Shown here: piece after piece, positions 1 to 9,193 of the stretch
Numbering within the stretch: the stretch's first letter is position 1
Layout of the letters: each line of letters opens with the position of its first letter
From: Bacterioplanoides sp. SCSIO 12839
GTDB taxonomy: Bacteria > Pseudomonadota > Gammaproteobacteria > Pseudomonadales > Oceanobacteraceae
Assembly (NCBI RefSeq): GCF_024397975.1
Contig: NZ_CP073745.1
Location: 2,940,501 to 3,004,500, forward strand
Direction: 5' to 3'
DNA: 64,000 nt
Notes under the pieces: model-generated
Database searches by the model: none
Seen by the model: the letters and a program-made list of their open reading frames with translations, nothing else
What the model was told of the DNA's origin: nothing
Position numbers and translations under genes: made by a program

Positions 1-267
1 GTAACGCTGTTCTTTCAGACTTGGTCGGGACACTCTGATAACCCACTGTTAACTTACGACAACTGGATTATATTAAAAAGGATTCTTATTACAATTTTAC
101 ATTTTGACAATTTTCAGTTTCCCCCGATATCCGTGAAAAATCCGCAGCCGAAGCGCATAAAATCCGATTATCTGCGATGAATATCGCTGGTAGAGGAACA
201 ATCGGACTTCGCCATTCAAAGTCCGATCAGGAAGAAGCAGTTAAAAAGGAGCAACAAAAACGGCAAT
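1..267. other. Gene-free left edge with one stem-loop
   Basis: No convincing gene is visible in this stretch downstream of orn. The only clear structure is a perfect 9-bp inverted repeat, ATCGGACTT at 201-209 and AAGTCCGAT at 219-227, with a 9-nt loop. It could end or stabilise the orn transcript, which runs leftward, but no T-tract follows it on that strand, so it is not called as a terminator. A rightward reading frame crossing the tandem repeat at 268-338 encodes low-complexity sequence and has no sign of being a gene. Confidence 0.5.
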
Positions 268-338
268 TACAAAGACAGTATCTACAAAGACAGTATCTAC
301 AAAGACAGTATCTACAAAGACAGTATCTACAAAGACAG
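268..338. repeat. 15-bp tandem repeat array at the 3' end of orn
   Basis: Four identical full copies of the 15-bp unit AAAGACAGTATCTAC start at 271, 286, 301 and 316, followed by a partial copy (331-338) and preceded by a 3-nt partial. The array overlaps the last codons and the TAG stop of orn (327-329): the stop codon itself lies in the last full unit. The unit is a multiple of three, so on the orn strand extra units downstream of the stop would not change the protein, whereas loss of the stop would add a Leu-Cys-Arg-Tyr-Cys repeat. It looks like replication slippage (a minisatellite), not a CRISPR array, because there are no spacers. Confidence 0.9.
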
Positions 339-875
339 GAGAGTACGGCGGTAGTGAGCCATTTCATCAATGGATTCTTTGATGTCATCCAATGCCAGGT
401 GAGCCCCCTTCTTCTTAAAAGAAGAAACAACTTCCGGCTTCCAGCGCTTAGCCAGCTCTTTGACTGTGCTGACATCAATATTGCGATAATGCATATAAGC
501 TTCAAGTTCTGGCATGTACTTCACCAGGAAGCGGCGATCCTGATGAATACTATTACCGCATAACGGTGAGCAACCCTCTTTAACGTGCTCACGTAAAAAC
601 GCCAGTGTCTGTAACTCAGCATCACGTGCCGATACCTGACTTTCACGAACCCGCTGGGTCAAACCCGAGTTACCATGGGTTTTGGTATTCCACTCATCCA
701 TCGCATCCAGCAATACATCCGGCTGATGAATCGCCAGCACTGGGCCTTCGGCAATGATGTTCAGGTCTTTATCGGTAACCAGGGTGGCAATTTCGATGAT
801 GACATCCTGCTCCGGCTCCAGCCCGGTCATTTCCAGGTCCATCCACACCAGATTTTCTTTTTGACTCATAAGCAT
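327..875 (-). CDS. orn: Oligoribonuclease (3'-5' exoribonuclease)
   Basis: DEDDh-family exonuclease that degrades 2-5 nt RNAs to mononucleotides in the cytoplasm; in gammaproteobacteria it also clears pGpG from c-di-GMP breakdown. The 182-residue protein has the family's usual length. Visible motifs: the first DEDD box in [13 protein letters not shown] (Asp and Glu metal ligands near residues 12-14), a central Asp in IHQDRRFL, and the C-terminal HxAxDD motif as [11 protein letters not shown]. The start is ATG at 873-875. It is divergent from rsgA, the arrangement also found in Pseudomonas and E. coli. Its stop codon sits inside a 15-bp tandem repeat. The c-di-GMP link fits the many c-di-GMP proteins in the window. 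Confidence 0.97.
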   Translation of the reverse strand: MLMSQKENLVWMDLEMTGLEPEQDVIIEIATLVTDKDLNIIAEGPVLAIHQPDVLLDAMDEWNTKTHGNSGLTQRVRESQVSARDAELQTLAFLREHVKEGCSPLCGNSIHQDRRFLVKYMPELEAYMHYRNIDVSTVKELAKRWKPEVVSSFKKKGAHLALDDIKESIDEMAHYRRTLLSL

Positions 876-1005
876 TCGCCTTTTGCACGCCCTTGAATTG
901 AAAGCGCGCCAGTTTATCAGCTTGCTATTGCACTGTCGTCAGCCAACCCGGACAATACCTGCTCATTCACCATCTCTATCCGGAAGTCGGCGATAGCACT
1001 CCAAT

Positions 1006-2049
1006 ATGGCAAAACGCAAACTGACCAAACGCCAGGCCTGGCGCGTTGAAAAGATCCAGCAAGAAAAAGCGAAGCGGGCTGAACGCAAAGAAAATGATAT
1101 TGCTGAACAGCTGAATGCGGGGGAACTGGGCGATGAATGTCATGGTCAGGTGATTGCACACTTCGGCACCCAGGTTGAGATTGAAGACGGTCAGCGTCAG
1201 AAATACCGTTGTTATTTGCGTGCCAATTTAGGCTCTCTGGTGACGGGTGATCGGGTGGTATTTCGCCCTGGCCCGGAAGTCAATCATGCCTCTAATGATG
1301 AAAAAGTACGCACCGGCGTGGTTGAAACGGTTACTGACAGAACATCAGAATTATCCCGACCAAACCCTTATAACGAAATCAAACCCGTCGCAGCCAATAT
1401 CGATTTTATTGTGCTGGTGATTGCCCCTGAACCTGAGGCTCACGCCAACCTGATTGACCGTTATCTGGTGGCCGCAGAGAATTGCCGGATTGAGCCAATT
1501 ATTCTGTTAAATAAAACCGATTTAATTAATGACTCCAACCGCCAGCGCTTCGATGAGTTATTAACCACTTATGAGCAGCTGGGCTATCGCACCTTACGGG
1601 TATGCAGCAAGCAGGAAAGCAGCCTGAGCGAATTTAAACAATTCCTGAATGATCGCATTAGCGTTTTTGTTGGTCAGTCTGGCGTCGGTAAATCGTCTTT
1701 AATTGATACCCTGTTACCGGAAGAAGAATTAAAAGTGGGTGCATTATCGGCGGCCACCAAAAAAGGACGCCATACCACCACCACCGCACGTTTATATCAC
1801 TTTCCTGACGGCGGCGACTTAATTGACTCGCCAGGAATTCGTGAGTTTGGTTTATGGCATATGTCAGAAGATGAGGTGATGCAGGGATTTTGTGAAATTC
1901 GTGATCTGGCCGGTTATTGCCGCTTCCGCGACTGCAAACACGAAAAAGAACCCGGCTGCGCCATTTTAGAGGCCGTCGAGTCAGGTAAAATCAGCCAATT
2001 ACGATTCGATAGCTATAAACGAATTTTAGCCACACTGACAGAACTCTGA
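1006..2049 (+). CDS. rsgA: Ribosome small-subunit-dependent GTPase RsgA
   Basis: Circularly permuted GTPase that helps late 30S subunit maturation and is stimulated by 30S binding. The 347 residues show an N-terminal basic, helical tail rich in Lys/Arg, an OB-fold region (about 40-110), then the permuted G-motifs: G4 LLNKTDL, G1 GQSGVGKSSL and G3 DSPGIREFGL, followed by the C-terminal zinc-binding cluster with three Cys and one His in CRFRDCKHEKEPGC. Start is ATG at 1006 with the typical MAKRKLTKRQ N-terminus. It is divergent from orn across 130 bp that must contain both promoters. Convergent with motB, with only 42 bp between stop codons. Confidence 0.97.
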   Translation: MAKRKLTKRQAWRVEKIQQEKAKRAERKENDIAEQLNAGELGDECHGQVIAHFGTQVEIEDGQRQKYRCYLRANLGSLVTGDRVVFRPGPEVNHASNDEKVRTGVVETVTDRTSELSRPNPYNEIKPVAANIDFIVLVIAPEPEAHANLIDRYLVAAENCRIEPIILLNKTDLINDSNRQRFDELLTTYEQLGYRTLRVCSKQESSLSEFKQFLNDRISVFVGQSGVGKSSLIDTLLPEEELKVGALSAATKKGRHTTTTARLYHFPDGGDLIDSPGIREFGLWHMSEDEVMQGFCEIRDLAGYCRFRDCKHEKEPGCAILEAVESGKISQLRFDSYKRILATLTEL

Positions 2050-2091
2050 TCGCTGTCAGTGCGGATTAACAGCCTCTGAAATACAAGCCGA

Positions 2092-3129
2092 TTACCAGAA
2101 AATTTCTTCACGGTTCGGTGGGTTATCGTAAGTATTTTCTTTGCTTTCTCGTTGTTTGCGCAACTCATCTAACAATGATCCGGCTTTATTAATCACGGGT
2201 TTGCGATCATCGTTATCAGCCGCTTTATCTTCACCGTCATTAATAAACTCAATATCCGGATTGTCTGCGGCACCAGCACGACCACGAATATTGTCATCAG
2301 ATTGTTTATTCAACATAGTAATGGAGATACGGCGGTTGACCGAATTACCCGGATCATCGGCTTTTAACGGTGCCGTATCGCCCATACCAATTACCTGAGC
2401 AATTTGCGATTTTGGAACACCGGCTTCCATCAAGGCACGCCGTGCAGAATCAGCACGCATCGAAGACAAACTCCAATTAACATCGTCTTCTGCACGCACG
2501 CCAGCAGCTTTGGAAGAATCGGTATGCCCGGTAATCGACAGGCGGTGCTCCAGCGTTGCTAATACGGGAGCCAATTCCCATAAAATATCTTCCGAATAAT
2601 ATTTTAAGTCGGCACTGCCCGGATCAAACATCGGTCGCTTGGTTTGATCAACGATCTGCAGCCGTAGCCCTTCCGTGGTGATGTCCAGTAACAACTGATT
2701 CTTAAACGGACTGAGCGTTGGGCTGGCTTCAATACGCGCTTCAATTTTGGCCTGCATTTCCTGTAAGCGTTTTTGCTCAATGGCATCTGCCAGGTTTTCA
2801 ATTTCTTCTGCCTGCAGGATTTTTTCCGGATCAATAACTTCAGAAACCGCAATATTGTCTGCTGTGGATGGCGAGCCGCCAAAATCAATAATATAGGCTG
2901 AGGGCACCTTATTCCCTTCTTCGAAGGCTTTCGGGTCCTGAAAATAACCAGATATGGCTGCTTTTTCCTGTTCGTTGGACGAGTTAATTACCCACAACAC
3001 CAGAAACAAGGCCATCATGGCCAATGCAAAGTCGGCCATGGCAACTTTCCAGGCACCACCATGGTCCTCATGTTTTCCTTTTTTATAACGGCGAACAATA
3101 ATGTTCTGGTGTTGGCCTAAGTTTTCCAT
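2092..3129 (-). CDS. motB: Flagellar motor stator protein MotB
   Basis: Stator subunit that anchors MotA to peptidoglycan and carries the ion-binding Asp. The 345-residue protein has a short basic cytoplasmic N-terminus, a single membrane helix starting around residue 29 with the key Asp at about residue 33 (VAMADFALAMMALFLVLW), a long plug/linker and an OmpA-like peptidoglycan-binding domain (about 170-270; SITGHTDSS and RRISI motifs). The ATG overlaps the motA stop (ATGA), so the two genes are translationally coupled. The helix sequence resembles the proton-type MotB of the Pseudomonas MotAB pair; a sodium motor (PomB) cannot be fully excluded from sequence alone. Confidence 0.95.
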   Translation of the reverse strand: MENLGQHQNIIVRRYKKGKHEDHGGAWKVAMADFALAMMALFLVLWVINSSNEQEKAAISGYFQDPKAFEEGNKVPSAYIIDFGGSPSTADNIAVSEVIDPEKILQAEEIENLADAIEQKRLQEMQAKIEARIEASPTLSPFKNQLLLDITTEGLRLQIVDQTKRPMFDPGSADLKYYSEDILWELAPVLATLEHRLSITGHTDSSKAAGVRAEDDVNWSLSSMRADSARRALMEAGVPKSQIAQVIGMGDTAPLKADDPGNSVNRRISITMLNKQSDDNIRGRAGAADNPDIEFINDGEDKAADNDDRKPVINKAGSLLDELRKQRESKENTYDNPPNREEIFW

Positions 3130-3980
3130 CAGCGACCACGAATTTTACTTTCAACTTCATTAAAGCTTGGCCTGCCATGGGTAAAGAGCGCTTTACGGCC
3201 AAATTCGACCGCCAGTTGCGGTGGCACACCATTTAAGGAAGCCACAATACATGCCTTAGCGGCTTCATACAGTTTGATTTCATCTTCGGCAATATGACGC
3301 ATGGTGGCACTGACCGGGCCAGCAAAACCGTAAGACAATAGAACTCCGGAAAAGGTACCAACTAACGCCGCCGCAACATGTTTACCAATTTCAGAAATTT
3401 CACCACCAATCGCCCCCATGGTAATGACAATACCCAGCACCGCGGCAACAATACCAAAACCCGGCAATGCATCGGCCACTTTGCCCACCGCCATGCCGGG
3501 TTGTTCGAGTTCATGCAGGCGCGCCTCAATTTCCTGATCCATCAGAGATTCCAGTTCAAATGACGTCAGGTTTCCGGCCGCGATAATGCGAAAATAATCG
3601 GCGATAAAATTGGCCAGCTCGACATTCGATTGAATGGCCGGATAACGGGAAAAAATAGCGCTGGACTGTGGACTATCCACATCCCCCTCAATTGCCATAA
3701 TGCCTTCCCGGCGGGCTTTATTCAGAATGTCATAAATCAGGCCCAGCACATCCATGTACATGGCTTTATTCACTTTGCTACCCAAAATAATCTGCGGCGT
3801 TAAAGCAAAACAACCTTTAATGACATGCCAGGGGTTCGATAACAAAAAAGCACCAAAAGCGGCGCCAACAATGATCAGAATTTCAAATGGCTGCCACAGT
3901 GCTAACAACTGACCATGTGACATCACATAGCCATACAGCACACTACCAAATACAACAAATACGCCAATCAGAAACAGCAT
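3129..3980 (-). CDS. motA: Flagellar motor stator protein MotA
   Basis: Inner-membrane ion-channel subunit of the flagellar stator, working in a complex with MotB. Its 283 residues match the usual length of the Pseudomonas-type MotA. Two N-terminal membrane helices (about 1-22 and 33-52), a large cytoplasmic loop with the charged segment NKARREGIMAIEGDVDSP that contacts FliG, and two C-terminal helices (about 165-230; DALPGFGIVAAVLGIVITMG contains the conserved Pro) are visible. It is first in the motAB operon and divergent from the HDOD gene across 134 bp. Confidence 0.96.
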   Translation of the reverse strand: MLFLIGVFVVFGSVLYGYVMSHGQLLALWQPFEILIIVGAAFGAFLLSNPWHVIKGCFALTPQIILGSKVNKAMYMDVLGLIYDILNKARREGIMAIEGDVDSPQSSAIFSRYPAIQSNVELANFIADYFRIIAAGNLTSFELESLMDQEIEARLHELEQPGMAVGKVADALPGFGIVAAVLGIVITMGAIGGEISEIGKHVAAALVGTFSGVLLSYGFAGPVSATMRHIAEDEIKLYEAAKACIVASLNGVPPQLAVEFGRKALFTHGRPSFNEVESKIRGR

Positions 3981-4114
3981 TCAGGCAATCCTTTGGGATA
4001 CACACACCTTCTGGAGGCATTACCGACACGTTCAGGGCAATTACCTTCAGCGGAGATCAAGAATCAAGACTATAGTAAGTAAAGGTCACAATTCGCTGTT
4101 ATACAAACTGAGAC

Positions 4115-5716
4115 ATGACACACTTATCGGTAGTACCCCCTCCCAGCAATCGCTGGTCTGACGTTGCAGCCATGCGCAATTTTCCGATTCTGGCGGAAAC
4201 CCGCAATCGGGTGCGCAAAAAAATGCAAAGCCATCAGGTTAATTTTGATGATCTGGCGACGGTTGTCGAAAGAGACCCAGCACTTTGCCTTAATCTGATG
4301 GTTGCCGCCGTCAGCCAGAACCCTGGCTGCCGGGAGCAAATTTCAGGCGCTGCCAACTGCTTATCATTGCTCGGAATGCAAGAGCTGGTGCGTTTGATCA
4401 AACACCTGCCTGTGATTGAAAGCAACAGTGATTCACGCCAGCACCAGCTTTATCGAAGAGCATTACATTGTGCCGATATGGCAGCAGAAATGGCGGCGCA
4501 CTGGGCCAGGTTACGAGGCAATATCAGTCCGGATTATGCTCGCTGGAACACCCTGATGGTGTGTGCACCATTATGGCAATGGTTATTAAGCGAAGACCTG
4601 GCGCAGAATTGGTTGTATTGCCTCAGCGAAGGGCAGGACATTCTTGCCGCCATCAATACCTGCTTTGGCGGCAATCAACTGAAAAACTGGCAGCGACAAG
4701 TTAAACAATTGGGATTGCCACCCGCGGCTGTGGATTGTTTCCGCAAAGAAGCAGGATTAACCACTAAACAGTGGAAGTTATTACGTCGCTATGATCCCAG
4801 AGATTTTGATAACCAGCGTGAATTATTACATCGCCTGCAACAACCCGAGCTGATCCCCATTATTGCGACAGGCTTGTCTTGGAACTGGCATATCGCCCCG
4901 GAAAGTAACAACGCACGCCGTTGGCTGGTGCTGGCCAGTCATTGGTTAGGCAAACCTCAGGCACAAGTCGCGGCCGACTTAAGAATCATCCAGCTGAATG
5001 TCAGTCGCCAGCAGAATGATGCTCTTTCAACCGGATTAGCGTTGCTTGCCAGCCCGGTCGCCACTCGTCAGAGTTACCCTAAGGTGATTCCTGCAGTAGT
5101 TGAGAAACCAGCCACCGATGACACACCTGAAGAAGCCATTAATATTGGCAAACCAACCACTGAGGTTGTGCAAATTACCCGCAAACCGGATCAGGCCTAC
5201 CTCAACAAACTACTGACACAACTTCAGCAACAACCGGACAGCTTTGGTGACTGGCATTATTTGATGCGTGGTGTCTTACGCGGTATTTGTCAGGGGTTGG
5301 GAATGTCGAGTGCCTGCATTGCCTTACTCAATAAAGACAAAACAGCGCTCAAAGTGTTTTATGCTGAAAATTTGCCAGAACAACATCCATTGCGCAAAGT
5401 CGCAATTGATTTACGCCAACCCAATATTTTTAACAAACTGCTGGAGAAACCGGCCAGCCTGAGCCTGACACCAGAAAACCGCGATAAATTCCTGCGCCAC
5501 TTACCGGGTTCAACTCAGGATATATTGCCCTCCCACTGGGTAACCATGTCGATTGATGCCGGCCATAAACCGATCGGCCTGGTGTTAGCGTTTAATGATA
5601 GCGGCCAACAGGTGGTTGAACACAGCGAATACGTCGCTTTTAAAAACCTGTGTTTAACCGCCAGTAAGAGCCTAGCCGAACTGCGCAGTCATACCGCTCA
5701 ACAGCGCCGCTCCTGA
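4115..5716 (+). CDS. HDOD-domain protein with C-terminal GAF-like region
   Basis: Signalling protein of unknown specific role. The N-terminal part (about residues 15-230) has the helical HDOD pattern, for example the segments LATVVERDPALCLNLM and CLSLLGMQELVRLIKHL, which are typical of the catalytically dead HD relatives used in bacterial signalling. A Pro/Thr-rich linker around 325-360 joins it to a C-terminal region (about 370-520) with GAF-like character (ICQGLGMSSACIALLNKD, then a hydrophobic strand GLVLAFNDS). Its place between motA and rhdA matches the position of an uncharacterised gene in Pseudomonas (PA4955 region, from memory). No catalytic motif was seen. The start ATG at 4115 was kept because the HDOD fold begins shortly after it. 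Confidence 0.8.
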   Translation: MTHLSVVPPPSNRWSDVAAMRNFPILAETRNRVRKKMQSHQVNFDDLATVVERDPALCLNLMVAAVSQNPGCREQISGAANCLSLLGMQELVRLIKHLPVIESNSDSRQHQLYRRALHCADMAAEMAAHWARLRGNISPDYARWNTLMVCAPLWQWLLSEDLAQNWLYCLSEGQDILAAINTCFGGNQLKNWQRQVKQLGLPPAAVDCFRKEAGLTTKQWKLLRRYDPRDFDNQRELLHRLQQPELIPIIATGLSWNWHIAPESNNARRWLVLASHWLGKPQAQVAADLRIIQLNVSRQQNDALSTGLALLASPVATRQSYPKVIPAVVEKPATDDTPEEAINIGKPTTEVVQITRKPDQAYLNKLLTQLQQQPDSFGDWHYLMRGVLRGICQGLGMSSACIALLNKDKTALKVFYAENLPEQHPLRKVAIDLRQPNIFNKLLEKPASLSLTPENRDKFLRHLPGSTQDILPSHWVTMSIDAGHKPIGLVLAFNDSGQQVVEHSEYVAFKNLCLTASKSLAELRSHTAQQRRS

Positions 5717-5813
5717 CAATTTTTGGCTAATCCGGCCGGGCCCTTCACTGACATTAATGCCCGGCTCGGATACACTATCTATCATTACATTCATCATCCT
5801 GTACAGATTCCCA

Positions 5814-6638
5814 ATGGCCTCACTTCCTCTGCTTATTGAACCGCAACAGTTAGCTGACCAGCTGCCGTTAGCAAATACGCTGATTATTGACCAGAGCAAG
5901 CTGGAGACTTACCAGCAACACCATATTCCAGGGGCAATTCACCTCGATTTTAAACGCCTTCAACTGGGACAAAAACCCACGCCGGGCGCACTACCTTCTC
6001 TAAAAGACCTGTCGGCGCTTTTCAGTGAACTGGGTCTGACTGCCGATACGCATGTGATTGCTTACGATGATGAAGGCGGTGGCTGGGCTGGTCGCCTTAT
6101 TTGGGCACTGGATATGATTGGCCACCACAGTTATAGCTACCTGAATGGTGGTATTCATGCTTGGTTAAAAGACGGTCTGACTACCGAGTCCGATAACAAC
6201 GTACCCACTGCATCAGACTATCGCGTCACACAGTTACAACCGGGTTTTGCACTCAGCAAAGAAGAAATTATCACTCGTCTGGGGCACGCGGATTTTGCTA
6301 TCTGGGATGCCCGCTCAGAAAAAGAATACACAGGCGAAAAAGTGGTATCGGCTCGCGGCGGTCATATTCCAGGTGCCGTCAACTACGAGTGGACCCGCGG
6401 CATGAACCCGGAAGACGGTTTACGCATTAACCCTCTGAATGACTTCCGTGAGCTGTTGAACAGCATGGGCATTAACCAAGACAAAGAAATTGTCACCCAC
6501 TGCCAAACTCACCATCGTTCCGGGTTTACCTATCTGGTGGGTAAAATTTTAAACTTCAATATTAAAGCGTATGCAGGTTCCTGGTCAGAATGGGGTAACG
6601 ACGAAAACACCCCAATCACCACTGGCGAGCAACCTTGA
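5814..6638 (+). CDS. rhdA: Thiosulfate sulfurtransferase (rhodanese, RhdA-type)
   Basis: Two-domain rhodanese that moves a sulfane sulfur from thiosulfate to an acceptor such as cyanide via a cysteine persulfide, cytoplasmic. The protein has about 274 residues, the size of Pseudomonas/Azotobacter RhdA. Inactive N-terminal domain with HIPGAIHLDF and YDDEGGGWAGRLIW; active C-terminal domain with GGHIPGAVNYEW and the catalytic loop CQTHHRSG, the hallmark of RhdA-type enzymes. I chose ATG at 5814; an upstream ATG at 5757 would add 19 non-conserved hydrophobic residues. It lies 10 bp ahead of psd, so the two are probably co-transcribed. Confidence 0.93.
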   Translation: MASLPLLIEPQQLADQLPLANTLIIDQSKLETYQQHHIPGAIHLDFKRLQLGQKPTPGALPSLKDLSALFSELGLTADTHVIAYDDEGGGWAGRLIWALDMIGHHSYSYLNGGIHAWLKDGLTTESDNNVPTASDYRVTQLQPGFALSKEEIITRLGHADFAIWDARSEKEYTGEKVVSARGGHIPGAVNYEWTRGMNPEDGLRINPLNDFRELLNSMGINQDKEIVTHCQTHHRSGFTYLVGKILNFNIKAYAGSWSEWGNDENTPITTGEQP

Positions 6639-6648
6639 GGATTTGAGC

Positions 6649-7515
6649 TTGAGCACTTCATTAAAAGATAAATTATTTATTGCCAGTCAGTACCTGGTGC
6701 CACAACACTTATTGTCGCGCGGTATTGGTGCGGTTGCAGCCAGCGAAATTGACTGGATCAAAAACCCGCTAATTCGTGGTTTCATCAAACAGTTTGATGT
6801 GAATATGGATGAAGCCCAGCGCCAGAAGCCGGAAGACTTTCGTTGCTTTAATGATTTTTTTACACGCGAATTAAAAGACGATGCGCGCCCTATTGCTAAC
6901 GGCGACAATATGATTGTCTCTCCAGCCGATGGCGCTGTTTCGCAATTAGGCCCGATTGAAAATGGTCGTATTTTTCAGGCGAAAGGCCAGGATTATTCGT
7001 TGATTGAATTATTAGGTGGTGACAGCGAGCGTGCTGCGCCATTTATGGGTGGTGAGTTCTCTACCATTTATTTATCTCCGAAGGATTATCACCGTGTCCA
7101 TATGCCGGTTACCGGCACACTGCGGGAGATGATTTATGTACCGGGTGATTTATTCTCAGTGAATCAAGTAACGGCCGAAAATGTACCGCGCCTGTTTTCC
7201 CGTAATGAACGCGTTGTTGCCATTTTTGATACCGAGCTGGGTCAGATGGCGATGGTATTGGTTGGCGCAATGATTGTGGCCGCTGTTGAAACGATTTGGC
7301 ATGGACTGGTCACTCCACCGAAGCGCGAACTACGTGTTACGTCGTACCCAAGCCCTGAGCCAATTACCATCGAAAAAGGTGAAGAAATGGGTCGTTTCCT
7401 GTTGGGATCAACCGTCGTGTTATGCTTCGAAAAAGGCAAAATGCACTGGCAGGAAACCCTAGACGCAGGCTCTCCGCTGCGTATGGGTGAGAGCATTGCA
7501 ATGACGCTTGAGTAA
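6649..7515 (+). CDS. psd: Phosphatidylserine decarboxylase proenzyme
   Basis: Inner-membrane pyruvoyl enzyme making phosphatidylethanolamine from phosphatidylserine. Family landmarks are clear: DFRCFNDFFTREL, SPADGAVSQLG, YLSPKDYHRVHMP, VPGDLFSVN and, near the C-terminus, the LGST self-cleavage motif (GRFLLGSTVV) whose Ser becomes the pyruvoyl group. The start is uncertain: the best fit is TTG at 6649, preceded by GAGG at 6637-6640 with 8-nt spacing, giving 288 residues as in Pseudomonas. Longer versions would overlap rhdA. It is convergent with epmA, only 45 bp apart. Confidence 0.95.
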   Translation: MSTSLKDKLFIASQYLVPQHLLSRGIGAVAASEIDWIKNPLIRGFIKQFDVNMDEAQRQKPEDFRCFNDFFTRELKDDARPIANGDNMIVSPADGAVSQLGPIENGRIFQAKGQDYSLIELLGGDSERAAPFMGGEFSTIYLSPKDYHRVHMPVTGTLREMIYVPGDLFSVNQVTAENVPRLFSRNERVVAIFDTELGQMAMVLVGAMIVAAVETIWHGLVTPPKRELRVTSYPSPEPITIEKGEEMGRFLLGSTVVLCFEKGKMHWQETLDAGSPLRMGESIAMTLE

Positions 7516-7560
7516 CACTCTCTTTTTCAGTAACTCTTCCTCGTCGTGCGCAGTTAGTTC

Positions 7561-8484
7561 TCAAGCGCGCGACCAGGAAAAGCTCAATACCTCATCAATG
7601 CTGACATCCAGCATCAGCATTAATAATCGATCAATGCCCATAGCCACACCTGCACACTCGGGTAAACCCTGCTCCATTGCCGCCAATAAACGTTCATCAA
7701 TGTCACGACCATTGGCTTCCTGCATAAACCGACGACGCTGTTCTTTAGCATCCGTCAACTCATGATAACCATTCGCCAGTTCCACACCGTTTAAATACAC
7801 CTCAAAACGTTGTGCGACGGCATTGTTTCCCTCTCCGCTGACTTTAGCCAGAGCTGCCTGAGAAGCTGGATAGTTATGAATAAAGACCAGCTTATCCTTG
7901 GGTAACGCCGGTTCCACCTGATGACTCATAATCACATCAAGCCAGCCATCACGATTCAGCTCCAGATCAAAGCCAGCAAGTGCAATACCCTGCTCACGAA
8001 GTTGGGCTTCTGAAATATTGGGCCAATTAATACCCGCAAATTGTTGCAGTGCTTCGGCATAACTTAAGGTGAGCGCTTCCGGTTCCAGGGAAATGTGTTC
8101 TGCTAGCAACAGTTGCAACAAGCGTTCGACTTCTTTCATCAGCTGATGATGATCCCAGCCCACCCGGTACCACTCCAACATGGTAAATTCCGGATTATGT
8201 CGCTGCCCGGCTTCTCCTTGGCGGAACACTTTACAGAGCTGATAAATATCACCACTTCCCGCACATAACAGGCGTTTCATGGCATATTCCGGTGAGGTAT
8301 GCAGATAACGTCCCTGCGCTGCTATCGGCTCAATATTCGGGTCAGTGACCGGAGCCTGGCACAACAGAGGAGTCTCAACTTCCATTATCCCCTGCTCCGC
8401 AAAGAAGTTCCGAATCTGGGTATTCACTTCTGCTCGCAGTCGCAGTGCCTGCAACGATGCCCCGGGTAACCAATCTTCTGTCAT
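7561..8484 (-). CDS. epmA: EF-P beta-lysine ligase EpmA (GenX/PoxA)
   Basis: Class II lysyl-tRNA-synthetase paralogue that attaches (R)-beta-lysine to the conserved Lys of elongation factor P. It lacks the anticodon-binding domain, as expected from its ~307 residues. Visible class II motifs: FRQGEAGQRHNPEFTMLEWY (motif 2), FEVYLNGVELANGYHELTDA and the C-terminal GVAMGIDRLLML (motif 3). ATG at 8484 is preferred; a TTG seven codons upstream is the other option. It lies downstream of efp on the same strand, but a strong hairpin between them suggests that it has its own promoter. With efp and epmB it makes a complete modification set. Confidence 0.95.
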   Translation of the reverse strand: MTEDWLPGASLQALRLRAEVNTQIRNFFAEQGIMEVETPLLCQAPVTDPNIEPIAAQGRYLHTSPEYAMKRLLCAGSGDIYQLCKVFRQGEAGQRHNPEFTMLEWYRVGWDHHQLMKEVERLLQLLLAEHISLEPEALTLSYAEALQQFAGINWPNISEAQLREQGIALAGFDLELNRDGWLDVIMSHQVEPALPKDKLVFIHNYPASQAALAKVSGEGNNAVAQRFEVYLNGVELANGYHELTDAKEQRRRFMQEANGRDIDERLLAAMEQGLPECAGVAMGIDRLLMLMLDVSIDEVLSFSWSRA

Positions 8485-8517
8485 AACCCTATTCTCTGAA
8501 GCCAATTATTCAAAAAG

Positions 8518-8540
8518 AAAGGGAGCCGAAGCTCCCTTTT
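8518..8540 (-). terminator. Intrinsic terminator of efp
   Basis: Perfect 9-bp stem AAAGGGAGC / GCTCCCTTT around a CGAA tetraloop. Read on the minus strand it is followed by a T-rich tract (TTTCTTTTT), as expected for ending the leftward efp transcript 50 nt after its stop codon. Confidence 0.85.
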
Positions 8541-8590
8541 CCATTGCTGTGCAGCGTTATCTTGACTGCTCATGCAAAGCAGGCCTGCGT

Positions 8591-9157
8591 TTATGCACGC
8601 CCCACATACTCTCCAGAACGGGTATCAATACGCAGTACTTCACCAATGTTAATAAACAGCGGCACCTTAACCACAGCACCCGTGGTTAACGTTGCCGGCT
8701 TAGAACCACCGTTAGCGGTATCGCCTTTCAGGCCCGGGTCTGTTTCTGTCACTTCCAGCTCAACAAAGTTCGGTGGTGCAACCGTTAATACCGCACCGTT
8801 AAACAGTGTCACCACGTAGGTTTCCTGTTCTTTTAACCACTTAATGGTATCGCCTAATGCTTCTTCAGAAGCACCGTGTTGTTCAAACGAACCATCTTTT
8901 GCCATGAAATGCCAGAACTCACCATCGGTGTACAGGTATTCCATGTCGTATTCCATCACGTCTGCACCTTCCAGTGATTCACCGGATTTGAAGGTGCGTT
9001 CCCATACACGACCATTTTTCAGGTTACGCAGCTTCACGCGGTTAAATGCCTGGCCCTTGCCTGGCTTAACATACTCGTTTTCAACAATGGAGCACGGGTC
9101 TCCGTCGAGCATTACTTTAAGACCTGATTTGAATTCGTTGGTAGAATAATTCGCCAT
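8591..9157 (-). CDS. efp: Elongation factor P
   Basis: Translation factor that rescues ribosomes stalled at polyproline stretches. The 188 residues give the standard three-domain OB/KOW architecture. The modifiable lysine is present at residue 34 in VKPGKGQAF, which fits beta-lysylation by the neighbouring EpmA/EpmB rather than the Arg-type, rhamnosylated EF-P of Pseudomonas aeruginosa. C-terminal signature [16 protein letters not shown] and the ending [11 protein letters not shown] are intact. It is divergent from epmB with only 36 bp between start codons, so both promoters must overlap or be in the neighbour's coding region. A strong terminator follows. Confidence 0.98.
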   Translation of the reverse strand: MANYSTNEFKSGLKVMLDGDPCSIVENEYVKPGKGQAFNRVKLRNLKNGRVWERTFKSGESLEGADVMEYDMEYLYTDGEFWHFMAKDGSFEQHGASEEALGDTIKWLKEQETYVVTLFNGAVLTVAPPNFVELEVTETDPGLKGDTANGGSKPATLTTGAVVKVPLFINIGEVLRIDTRSGEYVGRA

Positions 9158-9193
9158 TTTAAAACCTGATTACTTTTTGGAAGTCGTATCAAA

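Noticed and set aside
268-338. CRISPR array
   Set aside because: The units are directly adjacent without spacers, and no cas gene is present.
177-563. Rightward frame with repeated Gln-Arg-Gln-Tyr-Leu units antisense to orn
   Set aside because: It arises from the 15-bp tandem repeat and the antisense of orn; there is no ribosome-binding site or family character.
2092-3980. Sodium-type PomAB stator
   Set aside because: Length and sequence character fit the Pseudomonas MotAB pair, and the gene neighbourhood is the same; not strictly excluded.
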